Shown: positions 21,701 through 29,000 of the stretch, piece by piece
How positions within the stretch are numbered: position 1 is the first letter of the stretch
How the letters are laid out: each line of letters opens with the position of its first letter
Assembly: GCA_900088475.1 (NCBI GenBank)
Contig: FLMG01002741.1
Span: forward strand, 1-29,003
DNA length: 29,003 bases
DNA from: Hyphochytrium catenoides
Lineage: Eukaryota > Sar > Hyphochytriomycetes > Hyphochytriales > Hyphochytriaceae
Direction of reading: 5' to 3'
Position numbers and translations under genes: made by a program
The notes under the pieces: generated by a model
Seen by the model: only the letters and a program-made list of their open reading frames with translations
Databases searched by the model: none
Told to the model about the DNA's origin: nothing

Positions 21701-23204
21701 TCTGTGTCTCCCTCTCCCTACTTCACCGCCGGTCTAATACGGCTTGTATCGGAGTCTTCCTCTTACTCATAATCTCTTTTCTCTTCGATCCGTTGATCCA
21801 CTCTCGGTCATCTTCTTTCTTCCGTAGAGGCCACTGTCTCCTTTAGCGCTGGCTCGTCTGCCTGTACTAGTACGGGAGAGAACATCATTAGTGTCAGATT
21901 TGACCTTACGCTGGGCTCTTTGCCGGCTCTCAGAGGTACCGATGCTGCTCTTTTCTGATCCTTCTCTTAGAAGGGATCTCTCTTCTCTTCAGCAAGGTGT
22001 TAGGGTTCTCAAGCTCCCCTCGTCTCCCTCCAATTCTTCCGGTTGCCCCTGTAAAACTTGCGTTCTCTCTCTCTCTCCCTGCCTCAATGTTCAGCTCCGT
22101 AGACAGCTGTTACCCGGGATTCCCACCTCTCTCCTCTATCCCTCGCACTAGGTGCCTCTCCCCCAATGTCTCTCCCTATCCTTGGAATTTGGCATGCAAC
22201 ACTTAAGATATTTTCTTCACAATGCTATCTATATATGGAGAGCTTCCTCGTGTTCTCTTTATAGCCTTTAGCCCTCTCTTCCTCATTCGCCTAGGTAACG
22301 CTCGAGCGTCCTCTTTCCCGACTTTCCTTTTCCTTAGGTGATGCCTCACAACTGGAAGATGCCTTCTCTCCTCTAGGGGCAGGTGAGAGTCAACGTCCTT
22401 GTTGCTCTTTCACTTTTCTCTCTTCTCATACGCACACTCTCTGGAACGTCTCTATTAAACAGTTAGTGGTCTCTCCAATCTCAACCTTCGTCAGCGCCTT
22501 CGCACTCTTTTCTACCTCTCTTTCTCTCCTTCTCTCTTTCTTTTCTAACATTCTTTGTGCGGCAGGTCCTGGCTCTCTTGTAGTTGCTTCCGGTGGCTCT
22601 TGGCTAGGAAGCTTACAGTCTGTGAAGGGGACAAGAGAAAATGCTCTTTGCTCCAACCATGGAATATGTGACTTTGAAACTGGAGTGTGCAGGTAAGGGG
22701 AATTCAATCATCGAGAGAGAAAGACAGGGAGATAGTAGAAGAGACAGCGAGACAAAGAGAGATGGCGAGATCGAGAGCCAGTCACTCTTAAGTATGTTAG
22801 AGAGGTGGGAAGGCTACCTGGAAAAGCAAAGGAGCGACACTGAAAGTCAATAGACGGTTGATGAGGCTGAAGATTGATAGAAGCACTAGGCCCACCCAAG
22901 CCAGTGATTAGCTCCACTCCCAAGCAAGAAAGAAAGAAAGAAGAGAGAGAGGAGAAAGAGATAGTGTACGGAAGAGAGAGAGAGAGAGGCCTCTACGGGT
23001 TTTTTGTTAAGTAGAAAGCTAGCAGTCGATGGAACGCGTCGGTGTTGGGACGGCAGAGAAGTACCAAGCGCTAACTCTTTCCTCGCTCCTCCGCGTGGTA
23101 GATGCTTTGATGACTTTACCTCCAGCAATGGGCTGGGGCAGAAGGGCGACAGAGGGGACTGTGGTTTCCAATACTCGCACAAGAGGAAGAACAAGTCTTT
23201 ATAA
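13317..23204 (+). CDS. SIG1/Ocm1-like extracellular EGF-repeat (mastigoneme-type) protein
   Basis: Exons: 13317-13356, 13468-13578, 13825-13977, 14283-14480, 14907-15155, 15580-16070, 16504-16776, 17060-17281, (unresolved; one probable exon ends 18111), 18337-18440, 18843-19129, 19354-19458, 19966-20121, 20472-20687, 21048-21161, 21388-21456, 21828-21935, 22338-22382, 22566-22692, 23102-23204. Phases are consistent outside the unresolved part. The protein repeats one programme at least twice: a CSGHG EGF module, a CP.G.AW module with ECSNRGRC or ECGGMGEC, a CSGHG module ending in a W-D segment with GC.CD.GY, a CPxGDDPxT segment, beta-rich pieces with an EVQ-x-C pattern and V.F..G..AC, and VLCSGRGQCD or ALCSNHGICD with a following F.(S)(D/N)G.G. 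The family includes stramenopile SIG1/Ocm1 proteins linked to tubular flagellar hairs. The C-terminus (KRKNKSL) has no membrane segment. The signal peptide and start were not found. Confidence 0.85.
13468..14480 (+). other. First cluster of EGF-like modules
   Basis: Exon 13468-13578 reads GGCANDCSGHGKCSRYNVC, then QCYSGYTGGDCSQ. Exon 13825-13977 reads CPMGKAWSQSSVRPEALHSP, AECSNRGRCERELGACVCDS and GFTGRACDR. Exon 14283-14480 reads CPFSCSGHGSCLTLEEYSKD and ends with FVWDKDMMQGCRCDRGYDGP, then SCAK. Six-cysteine EGF-type spacing is clear in each. All three exons are phase 1-1, so each is one portable module. Confidence 0.88.
14907..15155 (+). other. C-P-x-G-D-D-P segment with in-frame pyrimidine-coded insert
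   Basis: Reads RACPTGDDPLTPNQQNEKQL, IQCLTTYTQQ, then an unusual LSLFFSSLPSLPLSPPSLTA (about 14998-15057), then GSFSLLFGTERTRPLRFDVD and ALQGLPG. The same segment at 21048-21161 has no insert (LLQCNATGGTFTLSFRG). The insert is encoded by CT-rich DNA resembling local introns but has no GT start, so it looks like coding insertion rather than a retained intron. Confidence 0.7.
17282..18336 (+). other. Unresolved part of the EGF-repeat gene
   Basis: The exon ending at 17281 is phase 0 and the exon starting at 18337 (TLPSIRGVNVSFSGSQAC) needs phase 0 upstream. Between them the best coding signal is an open frame with Cys and Gly up to a donor at 18112 (phase 1), reading MTRLVFTNFEPEDRIFPLNF, SRAHHCTYPSLSFSDGTQGC. 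It could start at the acceptor CTTCAG (exon from 17928) or further upstream. A following exon from acceptor ACTAG at 18229 would need to be 2 mod 3 long; ends at 18270 or 18291 fit but the translation is unconvincing. The plus-strand text at about 17640-17930 is pyrimidine-rich and may be coding or intronic. Confidence 0.4.
18635..18712. repeat. (GA)n tract in an intron of the EGF-repeat gene
   Basis: A purine tract in the sense strand inside the intron 18441-18842. The same intron ends in a long pyrimidine tract (about 18780-18842), so the two could pair in the pre-mRNA. Confidence 0.85.
19764..19861. repeat. (CT)n / (GC)n / (GT)n compound repeat in an intron
   Basis: CT dinucleotides are followed by alternating GCGCGCGCGC at about 19811-19820, then GTGT, CTCT, TATATGTGTGTGT and CTCT. 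It lies within the intron 19459-19965. Alternating purine-pyrimidine DNA of this kind can adopt Z form; that is general knowledge and untested here. Confidence 0.8.
21599..21718. repeat. (CT)n microsatellite in an intron
   Basis: About 120 bp of CT repeats with CCG and CGCT interruptions in the intron 21457-21827 of the EGF-repeat gene. A short alternating GCGCGCGC block lies upstream at about 21485-21494. Confidence 0.85.
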
Positions 23205-23494
23205 CTTCCCCGTGAGGATCTGAAGCTTCACCCTTGTTTCCATCATCATAGGGTGCTCCCATTATGAATCCTCTCGCTCCTTTTTGGCATCGATATCACT
23301 TCTTCTCAGCATCATTCGGCTAGCCCTAAGGGCAAGGAACTGGGAGTAAGACTAAACAGAGCTCGCTTCTCTTCTCCGATACCCTATGAAATGCTAGAAA
23401 GGAACGGAAGAGTCGTCGCGTGCAATTGAGAGCATGCGCTCTATAAATAGGTTATAAATATGAGAGAGTGAACACAAGTGGAGAGCAAGGCAGG
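23205..23494. other. Convergent 3' intergenic region (EGF-repeat gene / formin)
   Basis: The 290 bp between the plus-strand stop (TAA ending 23204) and the minus-strand stop (starting 23495) must carry both 3' UTRs. AT-rich CTATAAATAGGTTATAAATATG at about 23440-23462 (20 or fewer bases per element) could be a polyadenylation element. No further gene is seen. Confidence 0.45.
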
Positions 23495-23900
23495 TTACTT
23501 CGGCCTTGCAAAGACCAACATGGTGTCATAGTATCCCACTACGTCTCCTTGGCGCCCCTTCTGTCCCACGCGGACTCTCCCTCCTCTTCCATCCACCTCT
23601 TCAAGCACCGCTCCCGCAAGATAAGGGCAGCTTACGGGTGAACCACGAGTGAGAAACGCCTCTTCGTTTAGTACGCCATGGCCGTAGAGTAGGCGCACTT
23701 CATACATTCTAAGAAAGTCCAAAAGAAACAGAGAGGGAATTAGAATGCCAGGACGTAGAGATAGAAACTATGTAGGGCGAAGAATGATGACCACACAGAC
23801 CTATCTGAGATCCGGAACGCTTGCACTCTTGCCGGTCCAAACTTTGTAGGGAGGATCTCACCGACAAAGTACCTCTGTGCTCCTCCATCGCGGCCGTCTA
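23495..23900 (-). other. Beta-rich C-terminal tail of the formin
   Basis: Reads RYFVGEILPTKFGPARVQAF, RISDRMYEVRLLYGHGVLNE, EAFLTRGSPVSCPYLAGAVL, EEVDGRGGRVRVGQKGRQGD and ends LVFARPK. The FGPARVxxFRxxDxMYEVRLxYGxGxL pattern looks like an SH3/Tudor-like small barrel. No diaphanous-type autoregulatory domain follows the FH2. Function unknown. Confidence 0.6.
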
Positions 23901-26900
23901 GCAACTTCTTAGCTTTCAACCCAGCTCGTGCTGCCTCCCAGCTGGTGATGAACTTTGACAATATCATGAAGATAACATCAGAGGAGGCTGGGGAAGAAGA
24001 TGACGAAGAAGACTCTCCTAGATAGCGCGAAAGGCGCGCACAAATGGACTCCATTGCCCGCACCTCCACCTGTCCGAGAAGAGAATTAGTATCGGTAAAA
24101 AGAGTTAGGCAGTACTTGCCATACAGAGTCACAGAGGTGAAGGAAGAAATAAAAAGCAAGATGTGCAAGCCAAGGAAAGAGAAGAGAGAGGATCCAAAAA
24201 TCGCCGAGGTTTTGCTGTCACGCTGGAGCAACTCACCTGCAGCTGTATCACATCCTCCTCAATGGCATCCAGGAACCTTCTCATCCTCACAGCGAAGGGT
24301 GGAGACTGGTAGGGCCGAGGTTTGAATATTAAATCACTAATGCACTCGGCACGAACCCTGTGACTAATATCCTCCTTATCAGCCTGTCTCCCCCGATTCC
24401 CGTTTTGCCCTTTCCTTAACGGACCACCACTTCTGATCGCACTCAGAAGTGCCGATCGACCGATAGCTGGAGCATTGGGGAAAGGCGATGCAGCAGTGGC
24501 ACGTCCAGTCGCCGTATGAGAGGGAGTTTCGTGAGAAGTAGAAGAGGCATTCGCATCGGATGCAGGCTTCTTTCTTCTGATGTCAGCCAAAAGGTTGGCC
24601 CTCGCGGACGGAAGCGAAGGAGGCAAGATGGCCGTCGTCCCATTATCTAGGAATACCGCTGTCAGCCGTTGAAGTTCTCTTTTGTCAGGGCATTGTTCCT
24701 TTCCTCTCACCTTTCTGTCCAGCACTGTCGCTTAGTTGAGCAGGAAAGAGAACTGCAGATACAGGCTCTCTCTTATTATCAGTCGTCTCTTTCGCGATCA
24801 CCCTACGATCTTGATCATTCTCAGGCTTAGAAAGGCAGAGTGAAAGAGCGTTAGAGCGCACATAACGGACTTCCTTCTGTTATTGACTGTCCGCGACTTA
24901 CTTTCGCCCTAGTAGGGACCCAAAACCTATCTTCCTTTCCCATCCGATCTCTCTCTAGCTGCAGATCAACGTGTGATTAGGCAAATAGCGCAAACCGAAG
25001 CTTGAGTGCAAAGGAATACAACGGCCGTACCTGCTCTCTCCTTCTTGTGGCCAATCCTAGTCTAACATCCTCTTTATCCATCAGCTCTACCTCCTTCTTG
25101 GCTTCCACTTCTTCCCTCTTCTGAAGACGACGCGCAAGCTAGAAGTCAAGTTAGAGGGGAAGAGTAGTGACTGCGGTTAGAGGAAGAATGAGAAATGTCG
25201 AAGTAAACAGAAGCCGGTACCTCTTGTCGTCGTCTTTCCTCGGACTCTCGGTGCTTTTGTCTGGCATAGTGCTCATCCTCTTCGCACTCCCTGCGGCGCA
25301 GAGTTAGGTCACCACGAACAAGAGACCCATGCTCCGCCTTTAACCTTATCTTGAATGACAAATAGTAAGGCGAAGTTCTGAAAAGAAGCGGGCAGGACAG
25401 AGACCCTTAAAAGCTTTTCCCATACCTTTGAACGAGCTCATATCCTCTCTTCAACCCCCTGAACTGGGCATCAAGGATGACATTGTTCTTGTCTGCAGCT
25501 ATAATGACGGGACTGAGACTCTCCGCGAAGTCTAATAGCTCTCCCTCACCCCGTTGATGGATCATCATAATGAGGAACTCTAAAAAAGTCATGGATTGAT
25601 CTCTGGTCTTCGTCTCAGATAACTGAAAGAGAGACTCGAGAGTAATCCCTGCTGCCTCTGAGATCTCGGCGCTGCCTTGATTTAGCACATTTCCAAAGCG
25701 AAGAATGATGGCAAAAATTCTGGCCAGCTTGGAGCTGTTGAGCACAGCTTCCGCCGCATTATGCACTAACCGAACTGCGGCAAGCGAAGGGTTAGATAAG
25801 TTCAGGCGCTGCTAAGAGCAGAATGAGAGTGACATCCAGGAAGGTACGGAATGATCAGAAGATCCAGGACCCCGCCATTTGCAGCACTAGAGTCTGAATG
25901 AGACGCACGAGAAAGGTACTAGAACAAGTTGATACACATAAGAAACGAGAAAGTTTCCCACCTTTCCCTCTCAAGTCTGACCAGTGCTCACGGAACTGCG
26001 CCTTATAGAGCAGGGCAGAGACCTAGAGTGGATGTGCCGATAGATTAGAGGTGAGTAACAGAGAACTATGACCAGGTAAACAGGCAGATAAGGAAAAAGC
26101 GGTGTCGGTAATGCATAAGATGAAGAATACCGCCTAGGGAACGGGTAGATACCAAAATGACCAAATATTGATAGATAGATAATGACCAAAGAGAAGTGCG
26201 TAGGGTGGAGGGAGCTAGAAGAATCGCCACCTTAGTTGCCGCCCTGGGCACCGAGGTCATCTCCAGGAGGAATTGCTCAGCGGGATGGAGATCTTGTTTT
26301 TTATCGGCAAAAGCAAGGAGCTTTCGCTTCTCAGCTTCTGACGGGAGAAGCTCCTGCAGGGCTAGCAGCCTATCTGTGTCTAGGACCTCCTCATCTCCCT
26401 CTTCTAGCGCTAATCTTACTCTTTCATACAAGCCCTCCTTCGAAGTTTGCAGTACCTCTATCCCCTCGGGTATCTCCTCTTTCATTTGCTTCTCTAGGCT
26501 CTTGAACTGCGAGAGGCCAATGAGAACATTGTTCAGCCTCTTAGGATCCAGCAGCCCTACTCCTCTCTTCCTTCCTCTTTTCGTCTCCCCGGCTCCTGGC
26601 TTCTTTCCTTCTTGGTCCTCCAGTTTTCTCTCTCCAAATAAGTCTGCGATCTTTTGCAGCTCTCTTTCCGTGAGAGAGGAAGGAAGCGGCCTCTCTTCTC
26701 TCCTTCCCCAAATGGTATCAGAACTGAGAGCTTCGCCTCTCAATGGAGTCCAGTGTATCTGTCACATCAATGGATGCAAGAACCAGTGAGAGGAGCGCGA
26801 GAGAGCACATGCTGCTTTGCGTGAAGACAGGCCTTCCTGGGAGGCTATGCACGAAGGGAAGAGCACATGGAAAGTAGGAGACGGAGGAGAAAGTTTACGG

Positions 26901-28812
26901 ACTGTAGACGACTTATGGCTCCTACGTACCCTCCGCAGCGTCTTATTCAGGAGCCTGCCGCTGCTGGTCTTTCTCACTGCTCTTTCTCGATCTTCGGCCA
27001 TACTTTTAGACCCAGACGTTTGACCGCACTTCGGTTAAAGAGGGTGAGTGGGAAGAGAGAAAGGCAGATGACAAGTAAGAACGAAGTTCGCATCTCTCCC
27101 CATAAAAGGAAAGCACATTACCATCTGAAAAAGTACCACAGGCATCCCACATTGGTTAAACGTAGGCACGAAACGGGAGGAAAGTAGAACACAGAGAGAG
27201 AGAGAATAAATCATATGACTGACTACATGGGTGGAAGACCCTTACCTCCCCGTGACTTGTCAGGAAGAGATCCACAATCTCCTCCTCGACTCCGTCCTGC
27301 TGCATCTTCTGAGCTACTGCAGGAAGAGGAACGCCTACATCTAACATTTTGAAGTACTTCTGCATCCTTTCTTCTCTTTTTAGGCGGCTGAGAGGCGATT
27401 CTTCCTCTTCTGTCTCTCCTTTGCTCTGATGGCCTTGGCCCTCCTCTCTCTCTCTCTCTGCGTCCAAATAGTCCAGATAGCACCTGTCACATACTCTCTT
27501 AGGTCTCGCATCCCCTTCCCTCGATTCACCCACGGAATGTCGGGAGCAAGTCAAACAATACTCTTTCTCGCAGATGTGACAGAGATGTCTGCGGCGAAAG
27601 ATAGAGAACTGGACTCTACACTGCGCACAAGGGTGGGGAGATGCGCTGGGTACTAAAGAAGAAGATAGTGACGTTAGGCCACCCCAGGTTTGAAGAGAAG
27701 AGCGCACTAGATAAGTGATGGTGCTCTCCGCTCTTGATATGACACTCTGCCCTTTCTCTCCCTCTGCTACATCCTCATTTCTAGTTGAGAACTGAAGAAC
27801 TTCTTCTCTTTCTTTGTCACTCTTTTCTCTCATTTCCTTTGCTTCTTCCCACGTTCGCTGCTTCGCAACATCCAGGTAGGCGGTCTCTGCAGTCTGAAAG
27901 GCTATTTCCTCGACCAAAAGAGAGCGCAGCAGTATTTCTCTTGGAAAGAGGAGAGATGATGAGTTGTCCCATAAGAGAACAATAGATTTGCTCCGTTTCT
28001 CTCCTTCATCGGGGCCACGGATGTGTCCGGTCTTCCATCCGTCCTCAGGGTAGCACCAGACGGGAGAGACGATAAAGCCATCGTCTTCCGCTCCCATCTC
28101 TCCGTCAGCAGCTGTTCTAACTCTTGTCTCAGAGGGGATATAGGCGGAGAAGAGAATAGAGTTGCGGAGAGGCTGGAACTGCCATACTAATACCTTTCCA
28201 GGAGCGATTCGGACAAGTATCTGGTGCTTGGAAGCTACATAGGAAATGGGCAGAAGAGCGACCAATCGAGAAAGTACGGTTAGTTTGCAAGAAGGACAGA
28301 TGCGGCATGGGGCAGCGGATGAAAGAAGAGAGAACGAAACGAGGCAAACGTTTCGGTATCCCAAAGGTGATAACCTCAGGAAGGAAATAGGCGAGAGTGC
28401 TAAAGGAGAGACGCAGGAGAGGCAGAGATGAGAAAGACAGAGACTTGAGAGAGAAAGAGAGATCTTGAAAGCTGTACAGCGGCACGCAGGAGGCTATTAG
28501 GCGAAGGATAAAGTCTGCCTCTGTCTTTCTCTATTCCTTTCTGCCCAGACTTCGTCCAATCCGTCTCTTTCCGAAGTCTCTGCTGGTGATGAGCCTCACC
28601 TCTTCCTATAGCGACAGTTGTGCAGGGCACTGCCTGAAGCAAAAAGCCTTCGACGGTAGGGAGAGACGCGTCGGAGTCAGCTATCACATCTAAGATTTTC
28701 TCTTGGCTTCGTCCTTGCAACCCCGCAGAAGAGGAGCATTTCCCGGCCTTCAGAGTCTCCGTCATATCTTCTTTCTCTTCCTCTTCTCTGTCCATTGACT
28801 GATTATCAACAT
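23495..28812 (-). CDS. Formin with GOLD-like, FYVE-type and WH2-interrupted FH2 domains (5' partial)
   Basis: Likely an actin nucleator/elongator recruited to membranes. Exons in transcript order: 28812-28600, 28234-27246, 27028-26930, 26758-26231, 26022-25962, 25774-25426, 25377-25221, 25138-25031, 24958-24902, 24825-24711, 24646-24237, 24069-23801, 23708-23495; all phases match (about 1,189 residues visible). The first exon starts at an acceptor (CTCTAG) in phase 1, so the N-terminus lies right of the window. Numbering from the first visible residue: GOLD-like about 60-181, FYVE-type finger about 274-323, CCDC53-like motif about 361-401, FH2 start LRRIHWTPL about 432, FH2 core to about 745, charged plus WH2 insert about 747-1009, FH2 end about 1010-1080, then a beta-rich C-terminal tail. 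No Pro-rich FH1 is visible. FH2 identity rests on AEQFLLEMTSVPRAATK, VSALLYKAQFREHWSDLRGK and RFGNVLNQGSAE. The acceptor of exon 27028 is the least certain. Confidence 0.9.
24237..25377 (-). other. Exon block encoding the FH2 insert
   Basis: Five exons (25377-25221, 25138-25031, 24958-24902, 24825-24711, most of 24646-24237) encode, in order: RLKAEHGSLVRGDLTLRRRE with Arg/Glu-rich coiled coil (KHRESEERRRQELARRLQKR), a short LERDRMGKEDRFWVPTRAK, an acidic/polar linker and the two WH2-like motifs. The coiled coil plus WH2 order is what normally follows an FH2 domain, here moved in front of its last helices. Confidence 0.75.
24408..24608 (-). other. Two WH2-like actin-monomer-binding motifs inside the FH2 insert
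   Basis: Both lie in exon 24646-24237: ARANLLADIRRKKP (24564-24608) and GRSALLSAIRSGGPLRK (24408-24461). Each shows the WH2 pattern R-x-x-L-L-x-x-I-R followed by a basic L-K-K/R-K-like end. They are separated by an Ala/Ser/Thr/Pro-rich linker. WH2-like sequences are known after FH2 in some formins; here they precede the last FH2 helices. Confidence 0.75.
27246..27368 (-). other. CCDC53-like amphipathic motif before FH2
   Basis: Reads RMQKYFKMLDVGVPLPAVAQ, KMQQDGVEEEIVDLFL. The pattern Y-F-K-M-L-x-V-G-V-P-x-x-A-V-x-x-K-M-x-x-D-G-V resembles the short motif of the WASH-complex subunit CCDC53 that also occurs in other protist cytoskeletal proteins. It stands where an FH1 region would be expected. 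Confidence 0.6.
27480..27629 (-). other. FYVE-type zinc finger of the formin
   Basis: Eight cysteines in CxxC-x12-CxxC-x4-CxxC-...-CxxC order: CAQCRVQFSIFRRRHLC, HICEKEYCLTCSRH, then RVCDRCYLDYL. RRRHLC-x2-C replaces the basic R(R/K)HHCRxCG patch of FYVE domains that bind phosphatidylinositol 3-phosphate, and I see no WxxD. It is clearly in the FYVE/FYVE-related fold. PI3P binding is plausible but not assured because the second His is Leu. Confidence 0.82.
27904..28235 (-). other. GOLD-like beta domain of the formin
   Basis: Reads HQILVRIAPGKVLVWQFQPL, RNSILFSAYIPSE, then SPVWCYPEDGW and SIVLLWDNSSSLLFPREILL, RSLLVEE; the preceding exon ends TTVAIGRG. The order TVxIxRG(A/S)SxHQ, LxWxF, I-x-F, then L-x-(W/F)-D-N-(S/T)-x-S matches GOLD domains of the SEC14-like type, which act in protein or lipid binding on secretory membranes. 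A CRAL-TRIO/Sec14 domain upstream, outside the window, is possible but not seen. Confidence 0.72.
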
Positions 28813-28951
28813 CTAGAGAAGGGTGGATAGAGAAGAATATAAGCATTCATTAGGAACTATGAATGACATAGCAGAATTCAAGGTTGGTACGTGGATGTTA
28901 AAGCGAAGTCAAGAAGAACAGATAGAGGAGCAGAGAGAGGAAAGAGAGAGG

Positions 28952-29000
<49 letters not shown>

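Larger units (their letters stand above)
18843..23204 (+). other. Second run of extracellular modules and C-terminus
   Basis: Splicing 18440 to 18843 restores DFGNLPSLSLSS, a DFGxLP motif of this repeat family. Then come VEGSKEDVLCSGRGQCDTAS (exon to 19129), CPGDLACSGHGRC (19354-19458), CPSAPAWFGFPS...ECGGMGECDRESGTC (19966-20121), CPKDEEGRDCSGHGLC...GCHCDQGYIGHDCSLR (20472-20687), ECPRGDDPNTPDAVEVQLLQ (21048-21161), PLRYDATAEELDSALMALET (21388-21456), ATVSFSAGSSACTSTGEN (21828-21935), a 45-nt exon DASQLEDAFSPLGA, GTRENALCSNHGICDFETGV (22566-22692) and CFDDFTSSNGLGQKGDRGDC. Order and content repeat those of the first half. Confidence 0.85.
23900..27028 (-). other. FH2 actin-nucleation domain with large internal insert
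   Basis: The FH2 runs from LLNKTLRRIHWTPL through DTIWGRREE (lasso), the knob helices (LLDPKRLNNVLIGLSQFKSL, LLALQELLPSEAEKRKLLAF, LHPAEQFLLEMTSVPRAATK) and the core (NSSKLARIFAIILRFGNVLN, ETKTRDQSMTFLEFLIMM, QFRGLKRGYELVQR). It then breaks off. The expected final helices appear only after five further exons: FAVRMRRFLDAIEEDVIQLQ, then VEVRAMESICARLSRYLGES and VIFMILSKFITSWEAARA. The residues between are absent from ordinary FH2 domains. Confidence 0.85.

Noticed and set aside
23436-23465. TATAAATA-like sequence as a promoter
   Set aside because: It sits between the converging 3' ends of two genes, with no gene starting nearby. A 3'-end processing element is more likely.
26196-26789. Plus-strand frame of 197 codons
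   Set aside because: Exact antisense shadow of the FH2 knob exon 26758-26231.
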